Shown here: positions 1-12,019 of the stretch, one piece after another | How positions within the stretch are numbered: the stretch's first letter is position 1 | Layout of the letters: each line of letters opens with the position of its first letter | Translations under genes and position numbers: made by a program | The notes under the pieces: model-generated | Seen by the model: only the letters and a program-made list of their open reading frames with translations | Told to the model about the DNA's origin: nothing | Database searches by the model: none | From: Solanum dulcamara | Taxonomy: Eukaryota; Streptophyta; Magnoliopsida; Solanales; Solanaceae | Direction of reading: 5' to 3' | Assembly (NCBI RefSeq): GCF_947179165.1 | Contig: NC_077239.1 | Span: 68,428,634-68,492,633 of the forward strand | DNA length: 64,000 nucleotides

Positions 1-55
1 TCATTTTGTCGCACTCCAGCTCTATGAGTTATCCAAAGAGAAATAAAGGATATTT

Positions 56-388
56 ATGAGGTCTAGACTAGTGGAATTACCTCTAGTAGAGTGGGGTACT
101 CTTTCTAGTACTTTTAAGGATCGCTTCATTCCATGGAGCATAAGTGAGGAGAACGGGTTAAGGTTTGAGAGTTTCACTCAAGGTGGTATATCTATTATCG
201 AGTATGAGGAAGGATTATATCAGTTGTCTAGGCATGCCATAGCGTTGATCCTACATAAGGCAGAGAGAATACACAGATTTGTGAAGGGATTGAATTTCTC
301 CATTCAATCATATGTGTTCAAATCAGCCCATAAGGGGGCTTCCTTCCAGTCCATAGCGAGCACCGCCAAGAAGGCGGTTGATGGTTAG
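56..388 (+). pseudogene. Gypsy gag fragment
   Basis: An open stretch of about 110 codons resembles the central retrotransposon gag domain, the capsid-like part that binds element RNA and assembles virus-like particles. The visible signature is the run around 'FKDRFIP' followed by 'YEEGLYQLSRHA', which matches the same gag section of the minus-strand element near 12350-12550. A downstream zinc knuckle is not recognisable before the protease region, and the interval 389-1060 is too decayed to read. This is a non-functional relic. Confidence 0.6.
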
Positions 389-1065
389 AGAGGAGTTTGG
401 GGATCCCAAAAGGATCTGTTCTAGTAGTCAATTTTTTGGCACCTTATTTAAAGGTAGATGTTCTCACAAGGGTGATAGTTTATTTCAGTGACAAAGACCC
501 ATTCATGCTTCTATGCCAGTAGTCGAGTGTGGACACATAGTTAAGGGTCCCATAGTTCTGACTGAGGTGGATATGATATTTTCTCAAGTTTATCATAGCA
601 GGTTTTGACTCAGAGGTATTATTATAGATGAGGGAACCAGTTTATCTTATTTGGCGGTGTCCTGCTCAAGGCCGGAGAGGACCCCAACCTAGTTCATTAG
701 CTCTAACTAGAGGACTAGCCCCATCGACCAGAGTTAATGCAGAGATCAGATTAGTAAGGGTGGTCGTACTCCATGTCGGGGTGCTATAGTTCTACATCGG
801 GAGGTAGAGGTGTTGCACAGGCCAAAAGTGATAGGGGAGCACAGTGTTATACATTTCCAGGGAGTCTCTAGGCTAAGTCTTTCAATATAGTTATCACAGC
901 TATTATCCTAGTTTACCATCGACATGCATATGTTATTTGATCCTAGATAAAAGCATACATATATATATCCATGTTTCTACACCTGTGGGTGAGCCCCTAG
1001 TGGTGGATTGAGTGTATTGTTACTATCATTTTTTATAGGCCGGGTATCATACTTATGTAGACATG

Positions 1066-2270
1066 ATCATTTTGGGTATGGTAGACTTTGATGTGATATT
1101 GGATATGGATTGGTTTTTTCCTTATCGCGTTATTCTTGATTTCTATGCTAGGACTGTGACTTTAGAGATACCTAGTGTCTTGAGAATCGAGTAGAAGGGA
1201 ACTAATGGTTCTTATCTTAGTAAGGTCATCTCTTATATTTATGCTAGGCTGATTGATAGAGGGTGTATGTGTTATTTGGCCTATTTTCGGGATACTAGCA
1301 TTGAGTCACCTCTTATGGAGTCTATTCCCATGGTTAAGGAGTTTGCCAACGTATTTCCTACCAACCTTCTTAGTGTTCCTCTAGATGGGGACATTGCCTT
1401 TGATATTGACTTGAAGCCGAGCACTAGCCCATTTCTATTCCACCTTATTACATGGCTCTGGTGGAATCGAAGGAGTTGAAGGACCAATCACAAGATTTGT
1501 TAAGTAAGGGGTTTATTCGCCTTAGTGTGTCACCTTGGGGTACACTAGTTCTATTTGTGAAGAAGAAAGATGGGTCTATGAGGATGTAAATTGATTACAA
1601 TTAGTTGAAAAAGGTGACAATCAAAAACAAATATCCCATTCTTCGTATTGATGATTTGTTTGATCAACTTCAGGAAGAGACCTTGTTTTCTAAGATTGAC
1701 TTGAGATCTAGGTATAATCAGCTGAGGATTAGGCCATTAGATATTCCTAAGACAGCTTATCAAACTCGTTATGGACATTATGTCTTTTAGACTGACTAAT
1801 GCCCTGACAGCGTTCATTGAGTTGATAAACGGGGTGTTTCACCCATATTTTGACTCCTTTGTGATTGTTTTTATTGATGATATCTTGGTGTATTCCAACA
1901 CTGAGGAGGATCATGCTTGTCATTTGAGATTGGTTATTCAGAAATTAAGAGAGAAGAAGTTATATGCAAAGTTCTTCAAGTATGAGTTTTGGCTTGATTA
2001 TATGAGTTTTTGCTTAATTATGTGGAATTTCTAGGACACGTGGTGTCCATGGAGGATATTCAGGTAGATCCGGGTAAGATTGAGTTAAAGGCTAAAGTAG
2101 GCCTACTTCCCCTACCAAGATTTGGAGTTTTGTAGGGTTGGCTGGTTATTATAGAAACTTCATGCAAGGATTCTCTACTTTTGCGGCTCCATTGACTAGA
2201 CTGACTCAGAAGGTAGTAGACTTCTATTGGTCTGATGAGTGTGAGGCAAGCTTCTAAAAGCTCAAGACTT
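1066..2270 (+). pseudogene. Gypsy protease tail and reverse transcriptase relic
   Basis: From about 1066 the reading frame gives the end of the aspartic protease domain ('MVDFDVILDMDW') and the linker to RT. The RT fingers and palm follow at about 1490-2035. The RT active-site box reads F-I-D-D (1870-1881) and so keeps both catalytic aspartates. There are in-frame stops near 1193, 1587 and 1602, and a frame change near 1775-1790 in the block before 'MSF'. Similarity ends around 2270 at the RT/RNase H junction. The family enzyme copies element RNA into cDNA in cytoplasmic particles; this copy cannot. Confidence 0.75.
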
Positions 2271-2274
2271 TATT

Positions 2275-2420
2275 GCCACACACCGTGGTTACTACTTTAT
2301 AACATTTGAGGGACGTGTCACATGCTGTGATTGTTACTATATGATATTCGAGGGACGTACCACACGCCATGGTTGATACTAAATGATAATCGAGGGTCGT
2401 GCCACACATCGTGGTGGATG
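2275..2420. repeat. 42-bp tandem repeat, about 3.5 copies
   Basis: Three consecutive 42-bp units (2275-2316, 2317-2358, 2359-2400) and a partial fourth share the pattern 'GCCACACRCCGTGGTT...GAGGGACGT'. The CCACAC/GTGG part of each unit is a small imperfect palindrome. The array lies where the outer gypsy pol ends and LTR-like sequence begins. Short arrays of this kind are common in the LTRs of plant gypsy elements. Confidence 0.8.
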
Positions 2421-2967
2421 CATGGACATATATTCATCATTTCATTGGACACTCATTGCATTGTATTACATTTGTTTGATTATTAGAGGATTTGCCTATA
2501 CTCTACGTAGTTGTGACTGATATACATGCGATACCGTTGATACCTACCAGGTCTATCTCAATTGTTGACTTATGTGCTACATGAGATACATACTATTAGA
2601 TTGGGTTGTTTTGCTTGCAGGCTGTATTTATGGAGGTTCGGGTGGCTTGTGTTGAGTACTTGTTTCTATTTAGCTTTACCTATGTTTAGTCTCTTGCTTG
2701 CTGAGTACTGTGTTGTTTGGTACTCACTCATTGCTATCTACACTTGTGTAGGTTTCAAATTCGGACAGTGATACAATTTCCTTTTCTTCATCTGAGACTA
2801 TTCGAGGATACTTGAGAGGTAGCTGTCGATGCTAGCGATCTCTCTTGTCTCTTTTTATTATGCTTTTTCTACTTGCGAAACAAAAGCATTGAGGATTGTG
2901 TTCTTTCATTTTTTTTATACTAGAGGCTTATACATGTGACAACCAGTCCTTTGGGGTATTGTATTTA
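2421..2967 (+). mobile_element. LTR-like end of the outer gypsy relic, left half
   Basis: There is no coding sequence. The style (T/G-rich, ending 'CTAGAGGCTTATACATGTGACAACC') is that of the 3' part of a plant gypsy LTR. It appears to continue at 15453, right of the inserted minus-strand element, where the text runs on to a cytosine-rich end near 15588. The join is inferred from LTR style and was not aligned against a reference. Confidence 0.5.
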
Positions 2968-5821
2968 TGTAACGACCCAAATCCAAGTCATGATTGTGCC
3001 TACTATAACCCCGGAGTAGGCAAGACAAACCACACTAATATGAAAATCAAACCTCGAGATAATAAATAATTAATAACATAAGAATGTGGAAGCAAGGAGA
3101 ATTTAACAAGAGAAAAGTCAGGTCGGGTATAGGTATATAAATACGATACAAATTATACAAAAAGACCGATAATGATCAAAAATGACGAACTGACACTAGA
3201 CCAACCCTGGACCTAGTGTCGCCTATATAGGAGCTTTTAAGTACAAAAGCGGACAAAATATATATACAATCCAAATCTAACTATCCCAAAATATAAAATA
3301 GTAGTCAGTATAAAGAAGGAAAGTAACAAGTCTCTAAACGCCGGGAGCTCACCACAATTCAGATCGGGCACAGCTACGGATGACATGGCGCGCGCTGGGG
3401 GTAGCCGAACTAGGAGTTGCATCAAAAAGATGTAGAAGTGTAGTATAAGTACCAAAATATGGGGTACTCAATAGGTATCATAGGCTGACCGAGATCTGAA
3501 AGAATAAATATATAATATGTAGCACGATGATACTAATAATGACAGCGAAGAAGCATACAATTACAGTTATGGAAAAAGGGTACGGGAAGAATCATGCGGT
3601 AGACAAGTAAATCCATACCAAACAGGTAATCATGTTAATAATCTCAACCCATAACAATACCAAAGGAATGCATCAATATAAAATAGTAGATATAGATCAA
3701 TATTTCTTCAAAAGTATCAGAGAGCGCCCAAAATTCATACATCGAGCTTCTTAATAGTAATAATAATAGTAATCCAAATATGTCTCAACGAGCCTCTCGA
3801 AATTCACACCTCGAGTTTTAAAATAATAATAATAATAATAACCCAAAATATGTGTCAATGGGCCATCCATAATTCACACTTCGAGCTTCTCAATATGAAA
3901 TGTCATAAATAAAATATCGTCGGTATTTCTTTAATAAAATCCTTACCCTTGTTCATCAACCAAAAGTCTTAATTTCATCATTTTGTTCTTTCTTTAAAAA
4001 GGGTTTTTAACACCAGCAAGACAAATAAATATAAGTATTTCGTCAAATCTTATATCACTCAAACTGAGTAAAATCCCATCAAAGGCACCAAATGACTAAC
4101 CTGAGACTTCAGTATGACGAAAGCACGGCTTCACACCCAATATTTCAATATCATAATCAAATAAGGTATAAACATAAGCCAAAAATTCACAACAAGTGGC
4201 AACCGAAACCAAACAAGTCAAACCACAACATCTTAAGTTCAACCATCTAGAAGCAAGTTCTAAGGATTTTAAATGATGAAAACAAGTCAAGATATCGCCT
4301 AGACTAAGGCTTCAACGACTAAAACCCTAAACTAGTCACTAACAATAATCATCGACTCCAAATGCTCAATAGGATATCAACACCTAAATCACCAACCAAA
4401 TCACACGTTACAACATAAAATATATCAATTCCAACCAAGCCAAGTCTAATAAGAGTGAACCATAACTTACCTCAAGTCGAAACTACACCCGAACCACTAA
4501 ACTCGAGCTTTTTATTTGTGGGCCGCCTCCAAATGATGCCACTCTATCAAATTATCAAAAAATACAGCAAAACAAATCCAACGATACCCATATTATGATA
4601 ATTAAAAATGGAACTAAAATTGGGTCAAAATTTGACATTAGGAGACACGCATGAAATTGGAAAACCAACTCTGTTACAAGGTCCTAAATAACTCAAGAAA
4701 CTTGTGCCCAAAAAATGGGCTCATTCCGATCATTGAAAGAGCTCAAACAACCCCACTCAAGTCAAGCCCTATAATAGTTCAAAAATTTCAAGAAACAAAA
4801 AAATTATGGGAAACTTACGAGGTTTTTAGGACGAGAAAAGGTTCTGGAATGCTCCCACAAGAATCTCTAATGCACAGAGCAAGAATGATCGAAAATGGCC
4901 AAAAGAAGGTCTATAAATCCCAAAATTACTAAGTCATGAAATGGGACTTAGCTGCAGGAAACGAGAATTTAATTTTACTGAAGTCAGAGAAATTACCCAG
5001 CTCGCGATCGCGAGTTTGACTTAGCTGACCCATCATAATGGCAATAGTAAATCATGCAATCACAATGCCCAGGGTCTTATACCTTCACGATAATGGACCC
5101 CTGGGTTATAAACGCAAAGAGTAAATGCTCTGGCACCAGCAGTTCAGCTAGTGCAGAACTTTGAAGAATTGGGATTCCCTCCGATGGGGGTCCAAAATTC
5201 ATGTGCAACCCAGTGAACGCAAATGGACTATGCTACCCAACCAAAAATGGCTTTCAGACTAAATAGAATTGACGAATTTTCCAACAGAGGTCGTTTCGTT
5301 GAAATGTTGACCAAAGTCAACACTTTCCAAAGAAATCATTCAAATCGCACAAATGGCCTAAAACTCATTTCGAGCACCTAGGGAATCGAACCAAAGGTTG
5401 TTGTAGACCAAACTCATCGTTCTAGAGCTAACCATGATAACAAATTTTACATTCGAGCTTGTTTGCTCAAAATGTTGACCAAAGTCAAACTTGGCAAAAA
5501 TTTTAAAGTTAAAATGACAAATGGCACAAACTCAAAACGAAGACTCCAAAACCCAAACCAACCTTTCTTCTAGACCAAAATGAACCTTATGGAGCTGACA
5601 GAAACATCGAAAATGATGCACAAATCTCTGAATGTTGACTAAAGTAACCTCTTTGAAACCTTAAACCTCAAAAATTACCAATTTACCTCAAAACTTAACC
5701 GAGCATCTTGGGGAGCGTGCCACCCATCCCAACATCACATAAGAGCTATAAAGAATCTCAGGGAAGAGGTAAAATGGTTAAAACATGCAAAATCATGAAA
5801 ATGACCTTGGAGATCATTACA
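2968..5821 (-). repeat. 3' LTR of the minus-strand chromovirus
   Basis: This 2,854-bp LTR begins TGTAACGACC and ends GGAGATCATTACA. It aligns by eye along its length with 13015-15452, for example in the shared stretch around 'GAATTTAACAAGAGAAAAGT'. It is about 416 bp longer than its partner because roughly 4973-5391 has no counterpart there. Short ORFs inside it (for example 4651-4932) are not genes. Confidence 0.88.
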
Positions 5822-5822
5822 A

Positions 5823-5836
5823 CATCCACTACTTAA
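5823..5836 (-). other. Polypurine tract of the minus-strand chromovirus
   Basis: Read on the minus strand, the bases just upstream of the 3' LTR are AAGTAGTGGATG, preceded by 'TTGAGGATGAAAG'. This is the position and style of the polypurine primer for plus-strand DNA synthesis in plant gypsy elements. Confidence 0.6.
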
Positions 5837-5869
5837 AGGACTTTCATCCTCAAAAGTTAAGGAAGAAAG

Positions 5870-6250
5870 GTACCTGGTGGCTCAAAAAGATGAGGATATC
5901 GGGTCCGCATGTCCTGCTCAGTCTTTCAAGTAGCCTCCTCGACCGGAAGATGCTTTTATTAAACTTTCACCGATGGAATCTCCTTGGACCTTAACTTTCT
6001 AACCTGCCTATCTAAAATATCCACAAGCTCCCCCTCAAAGGCTAAGGACTCATCAAACTGAACCGAATACCACTGAAAGACGTGAGACTCATCTGGAATA
6101 TACCGCCACAGCATAGAAACATGGAATACAGGGTGAACATCTGATAGTGCTAGAGAAAGGCCAAATCATAAGCTACCTCCTTTACCCGTCTCAAGATTCA
6201 AAAGGGTTGATGAACCTAGGGCTAAGCTTACCCCTCTTCCTGAATCCATC
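5870..6250 (-). pseudogene. Integrase C-terminal tail with chromodomain-like sequence
   Basis: On the minus strand this reads through 'LVDILDRQVRKLRSKEIPSVKV', two stops, then 'VEEATWKTEQDM' and 'YPHLF'. This is the chromodomain-like end of a plant chromovirus integrase, which in the family directs integration toward particular chromatin marks. The chromodomain is broken by stops. It supports placing the element in the chromovirus (Tekay/Del) group. Confidence 0.65.
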
Positions 6251-6257
6251 ACGCCCT

Positions 6258-7437
6258 TTATGGGCGACATTCGCGGGAACACCCAATCTCCACCATAAAC
6301 TCTAAAGGTCCAACCCTTTGGTTAGCATAACTCTTCTTCTTACCCTGGGCATTGCGAAGTCTCTCCTGGATCATACGAACTCTATCCATTGAATCACGCA
6401 GAAAATCGGTGCCCCAAGGCCTAACCTCAAAGGCATCATACCAGCTCACTGGGAACAACATATCTTACCATAAAATTCTTCAATGTCATCTCAATGCTCT
6501 AATGGTAGCTATTATTATATGTGAACTCTGCCAAAGCCAAAGACTGATCCCACTGACCCCTAAAATCAATAACACAGGCTCGTAGCATATCCTCTAAGGC
6601 CTGAATGGTCCTCTCTAACTGACCATCGGTCTGGGGGTGGAAAGTTATGCTGAGCTCGACTTGTTTACCCAACTCACTCTATATAAACCCCCAGAAATAT
6701 GAAGTAAACTGAGTACCATAGTCTGAAATGATAGATTATGGCACTTCATACAATTGGACCACCTCTCGAATGTAAATCTAACCCAATTTCTGTGAAGTGT
6801 AGGTAGTCTAGATCAGTAAGAAATGGGCAGACTTGGTATATCAGTCTACGATGAACCAAATAGAATTACAACCCTGAAAGGTACGTGTTAAATCCCCTAT
6901 AAAGTCCATAGCTATACACTCTCACTTCTACTCTGGAATGGATATTCGCTGGGCCAAACCACCTGACCTTTGATGCTCAAACTTGACCTGCTGACAGTTC
7001 AAGTACCTAGCCATAAAAGTTATAATGTACCGCTTCATCCCACACCACCAGTAATGCTATCATAGGTTGCGATACATCAATGCTACATCGGGATGTATGG
7101 AATATTTGAAATAATAGGGCTCCTTTAGGATGAGCCTGACTAACTATCCCACTCTAGGAACACATATATGACCCTCAATCCTCAAAATTCCCTCTGGATC
7201 TAAGGTCGCCTTCCTATCCTATCCACTGAGTACCTTATCATGAATCATCCTCAATTGTGGGTCCTCAAAATGTTGTGCCCAAATATGCTCCATCAAGGAA
7301 GACCTAGCCTCTACACAAGCAAGTACCCTGCCCGGCTCAAAAATATCAAGACGAACCATCTGGTTAGCTAAGGACTGAATGTACGAAGCTAAATGCCACT
7401 CCTCAACTGATAAGAATGTCAAACTCCCCATACTCAT
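6258..7437 (-). pseudogene. Gypsy integrase relic
   Basis: Recognisable pieces on the minus strand are the spacer between RNase H and integrase (7219-7437, ending 'DPQLRMIHDKVLSG'), the integrase core (about 6600-7150, with fragments of the D,D,E region) and the C-terminal part (6258-6461, 'RVRMIQERLRNAQ'). Stops and frameshifts separate them. The family protein inserts element cDNA into the genome. Confidence 0.65.
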
Positions 7438-8660
7438 TGCTTTCTGGAAAAAAGCATCTGCTACTACATTTACCTTGCCCTAGAGATAGAGAATAGTGAT
7501 ATCATAGTCCTTCAGCAACTTCAACTACCTGTGATGTCTCAAATTAAGGTCTTTTTAGCTGAATATATATTGAAAACTATGGTGGTTAATATAGATCTCA
7601 CAATGGGATCCATATAAGTAATGCCTCCAAATCTTCAATGTGAAGACTACCACCGCCAACTCCAAATAATGTGTGAGGTAGTTCCTCTCATACACCTTCA
7701 GCTTCCTGGAAGCATATGCAATAACTCTACCCTACTACATCAGAATGCAACCAAGCCAACACTTGAAGCATCACAATACACTGTAAATCCCTGGTCCTAA
7801 ACAGGAAGAGTAAGAATCGGAGCTGAAGTCAACAAGGCTTTGAGCTTCAGAAAGCTCGCCTCACACTCGTTAGACCACTGGAAGGAAACATTCTTCTAAG
7901 TTAGTCTGGTCAAAGACCTTGCAATAGAATAAAAGCCCGCCACAAATTATCTGTAATACCATGCCAACCCAATAAAACTGCGAACCTCGATAAGAGAGGT
8001 GGACCTAGACCAATCATGAACTGCCTCTATCTTCGCCGAATCTACCACAATCCTTTCTTTGGACACCAAGTGCCCTAGGAATGCCATAGACTCAAGCCAA
8101 AATTAATATTTAGTGAATTTGGCATACAATTGTTGATCCCGCAAGGTCTGAAGTACTATCCTCAATTGCTACACATGACGCTTTCTGCTCTCAGAGTAGA
8201 CTAGAATGTCATCCATGAATACAATGACAAAGGACTCCAAGCAGGGCGTGAATACATAGTTCATCAAATCCATGAATGTTGCAAGGGTATTAGTCAACCC
8301 GAAAGACATGACTAAGAATTCATAGTGGCCATATCGAGTCATAAAAGTAGTCTTAGGGATATCTGACTCCCTAATCCTCAACTAGTGATACCCTGACCTC
8401 AAGTCTATCTTAGAGAACACTGCTATACCCTGGAGCTGGTCAAATAAGTCATCAATCTGTGGTATCGGGTACCTGTTCTTAATGGTCACCTTATTCAGCT
8501 GTCTGTAATCAATACACATACACAAGGTACCATTCTTCTTTTTCATGAACAGAATAGAAGGACCCTAAGGAGACATACTGGTCTGATAAAACCCTTACTT
8601 AAGAGGTCCTAGAGATGTATCTTAAGCTCATTCAAATTAATTAGAGCCATCTGATACGGT
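7438..8660 (-). pseudogene. Gypsy reverse transcriptase and RNase H relic
   Basis: The RT palm is clearest at 8169-8381 on the minus strand, with '[10 protein letters not shown]' and an intact catalytic box F-M-D-D (8208-8219). RT fingers lie to its right (about 8390-8660) with stops. RNase H remnants lie to its left (about 7500-7900). Order and spacing are normal for a Ty3/gypsy pol. Although the catalytic box survives, the frame is interrupted many times. Confidence 0.78.
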
Positions 8661-8674
8661 GCAATAGAGACTGG

Positions 8675-9316
8675 TTATGTACAAAGCTCAACATCAATAC
8701 AGAAATCAATATCATGCTCAAGGTAAAGACCAGGTAGATTAGTGGGAAATACATCAGGGAAATCTCGGACTACCAGAACAGAATCAGCAGAAGGAGTGTC
8801 AGCACTAGTGTCACGGACATAAGCAAGATAGGCTAGACACCCCTTTTCCACTAACCACTGAGCCATAAGGAAAGATATCAAACCATATGGTACATGACTA
8901 ATTGCACATACCCACACGATCGGAGGAATATCAGGCATACACAAGGTAACAGTCTTGGAGAAGTAATCCAAAATCGTAAGATGAGTAGACAACCAATCTA
9001 TACCTAGAACCAAGTCAAAGTCTACCATATCTAACACAATAAAGTTAGCTCTGGTATCATACCCTAAGATAGTCACTACATATGGATCGATACACTCAAT
9101 CCACTACTAAAGAATCACATATGGGGTAGCTACACACATAGGCACAGGTAATGGCTCAAATAAGACATCCCATCGAGTAGCATAACGAGCAGAAACATAC
9201 AAGTAAGTGGACCCCAGATCAAATAAAGCATAGGCAGGCTGATGAGAGATGAAGATCGTATCAGCGATGACAGCATTCGATGTCTCCACCTCTAGACTAC
9301 TTGGAAAGGCATACAT
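8675..9316 (-). pseudogene. Gypsy aspartic protease and PR-RT linker
   Basis: Two minus-strand blocks separated by a stop give the protease. The first (9107-9316) contains 'YALFDLGSTYLYVS', an aspartic protease active site of the D-x-G-S/T type. The second (8675-9076) contains 'MVDFDLVLGIDWL' and the linker toward RT ('VFPTNLPGL'). In the family this enzyme cuts the Gag-Pol polyprotein. The stretch is relatively well preserved. Confidence 0.75.
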
Positions 9317-9476
9317 GTGACTGCGTCTACCTCTAAAACCTGTCCGACCTACTTGGGACCACCCCTAGTACCCTGAGATTCATCACTACCATTCTGCACA
9401 CTCTCTCTAGGTGGCTTAACTGGGGCATTGGGACCTGAACCTACTGACTCTGGTGTTTGCAATGGCTGATAGTAGG

Positions 9477-9521
9477 ACACTCTCTAGCAAAGTGGTCTAT
9501 CACACCGCACTCATAGCACTC
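9477..9521 (-). pseudogene. Gag zinc knuckle (CCHC)
   Basis: The minus strand reads C-Y-E-C-G-V-I-D-H-F-A-R-E-C, a complete CX2CX4HX4C zinc knuckle of the kind that binds element RNA in gag. It is separated from the rest of gag (right of 12014) by the inserted solo LTR. Confidence 0.75.
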
Positions 9522-9572
9522 CCTCTAAATGAACCTCCCTAGGTATCCTATCTGAACCTGAATGGCCACCAT

Positions 9573-12014
9573 TGTAACTACCCAATTTTCTTTTTATGTT
9601 TTCTTCTAAAAGATTGTCATGTGATCCATGTTATCTATGAAGTTCTATTTGAGTAGCAATAGTTGGAAATAGGTCTAGAGGGATTTGGAAAGAGTTGGAG
9701 GCCAAATAATGGGTCGTGGTAATCAACTTACTTGTGTAAGATACTGACTTGGATGTCTTACACAATAAAGCTACTTGAGTACATGTCGAGCTTAAGTAGT
9801 AAAGATTTCATAGGTTCTTAAAGTGAGATGAGATTTCGAACCCACGAAAGAGGAATAAGGAGATGAAGCACCTACTTGAAACAAGTAGGTAATGCACTTA
9901 CTTGGACCAAGTAGGTGATGCACCTGCTTGGATGGACCCCACCCCACCACGTGGTAGCCATGGGGTGGATGTATGGAATGAGGTGGCATCTTAAGAGCTG
10001 GACACGAGTCACCCTTAGGGGCTGACACATATCACTCTCAAGGGAGAAGTATATAAGGCAACTAATGACTAAGGGTTCTCATTGTTCATCTTTTACACTT
10101 AAAAACTTAGATAAAATTTGAGAGAAAGAAAGAACAAGAGGAGATTAACGTGCACACCACATATTTTAGCCAACTTGAGAGACCCACTTGTTAAGGTAAG
10201 ATTGAGGTTCTTTTTCCTTTTAGCAAATCTATTTTTGGATGGGACTGCCATTAGTAATATTAGTATCACTCATTTTGTAAAGCTTCGTTTCGACTGATTC
10301 AAGATGTTTTGGAAAGATATTTCATAGGTATATATTTTATTTAGGCTCTAAAACCTAGTTTTGCTTTTATCTACTCAAAAAAAGGTGATGAAGTATAGGA
10401 GAGGTGCTACCCAGATGTTGTTTCGGAAATCCTACATGGACTATTGTTGGTATTTTGGGCATATTTTTTTGTACAAAATTATTGTATGAGTAATTCAAAA
10501 TTGTATGCGATCTTAAGACACATGTATATAACTTTCATTGAGGACACAAAGCCTACTTACCCCATTTACCCCTTCGAACTGAGCAACAATACAAGACAGT
10601 AGGCTGTCCAGAACTCTTGTTTTAATAGTTTGGGCTGATTTTCATTGATTTTATGTTTAGTTTTGATATGATGAGACTGTTAAACTTAAGTAGGTATTTG
10701 ATTGTATATTTAAGGTGTATATGCTCTTATACAAGATAAGGAGAATTATTTGAGGAAGTGGACTTTGGTTGGTCTATGGCATAGATGAATTGAACTCCCC
10801 GAGTTGTGGTAGAACTTGTTATGTGCTAAAACGCCAAGGTTTGTGTATAAACTTGAACTTGTAATATTTTATTTTTATGAAATTTAAAGTATTTTGATGG
10901 GTTATTTCCTTACTCCTTGTCTTGTATTATGGTATGACCATTATCTCAAGTATTGTAAAACTTTCGCTAAACCGACCACTTGTACGAATTGCTTGATTAT
11001 TTTGCATTCTTGTTGGGACTTTGTCCTTCTTGTTACGGTGACTTGTCCTCGATATTGGCATGCCTCTTGATTCATATCTTGCCCATCTTGACTTTGGATT
11101 TATATTTCATCTTGATGATGGATTTTCATCTATTTTTGAGTACGAGTAGAAAGCCACTTTTAACATGGTTCTTGATTCTCTTGATATTGGGTGACGAGCC
11201 TTCTTGATACGGGCTTTGATCCTTCTTAATTTTGGGGATTCGGTCCATCTTGGTACTGATTGTGCTTAGTGTAAAAGCATGATGTATATATTGGGCGAAA
11301 TGGATCATTTGACAACTCTTTTGAATTGAATTGTAAGCTTTCTTGATACTTGAATCTTTGAATATTAATATTGATATTTTAAAACTCTTCAAGGTTTGTA
11401 TTCGATACTTTGATATACTTGTTCACTTGGGCTTACTTTTACCTTATTGAGTCACTTGCGACGAACAAGGGAATTGAAGAGTTTAATGGCTCTAAGCCCA
11501 AATTTTATACACCACTAAGCTTTATGCTTAGCGATAGTTGTTTCCTATCGTAGGTAATGTACGGGACGAGATGTGAAGATGACTATTTGGAGTAGACTTT
11601 TAGAGCCCTTGTGAAGATCACATCTGCATATGCATCTAGTTTTGTAAATATTTTGGGGACTTGTACATGATACATGTGATACTTATGTATGAAATTTTGA
11701 AGGCTTGTGAAAACAAAACAAGATGCTTGTAACTTGAAAAGGGTGACTAGTTTTGCTATTTTTGGAGTGTGCTTTTAACTCAAGTCATGCCATGTGCTGG
11801 TTTTATACTTTGACTTGTCATTATGCACAAAGGAAGATAATAGTTTTATGATAATTAATAGTTTGAGTTTTGTGTATTTTATGGACCCGCAATGGTATTG
11901 AATTGGAAATAGAATTTCAAAATAAGTTTTCTAAATGTGTTGACTATTTGAGATTATAAAAAATATATATATCTTTTGCTTCGTAAGTGGCATTCTCCCA
12001 AAGGGGATGCTACA
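9573..12014 (+). mobile_element. Solo LTR inserted in the chromovirus gag, with perfect target duplication
   Basis: The 2,442-bp unit begins TGTAACTACC and ends GGATGCTACA, so it has TG...CA termini. It is bracketed by direct repeats ACCAT at 9568-9572 and 12015-12019. No gag or pol sequence occurs inside. A TATATAA at 10050-10056 suits an LTR promoter in plus orientation. Removing the unit and one ACCAT makes the host gag continuous. The simplest origin is LTR-LTR recombination of a gypsy-type element after insertion. The ORFs within (for example 10980-11207) have no recognisable product. Confidence 0.9.
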
Positions 12015-12019
12015 ACCAT

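Larger units (their letters stand above)
1..2274 (+). mobile_element. Decayed Ty3/gypsy retrotransposon relic (outermost element of the first nest)
   Basis: Pieces of gag, protease and reverse transcriptase appear in the usual gypsy order on the plus strand, all broken by stops and frame changes. The relic enters from beyond the left edge, so its 5' LTR is not visible. Coding similarity stops close to 2270, at the start of the RNase H region, and the sequence passes directly into a 42-bp tandem repeat and LTR-like DNA. RNase H and integrase are therefore missing, presumably through an internal deletion. The wording of protease and RT resembles the chromovirus at 2968-15452, so both are probably Tekay-like; that lineage call is inference. 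Confidence 0.75.
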
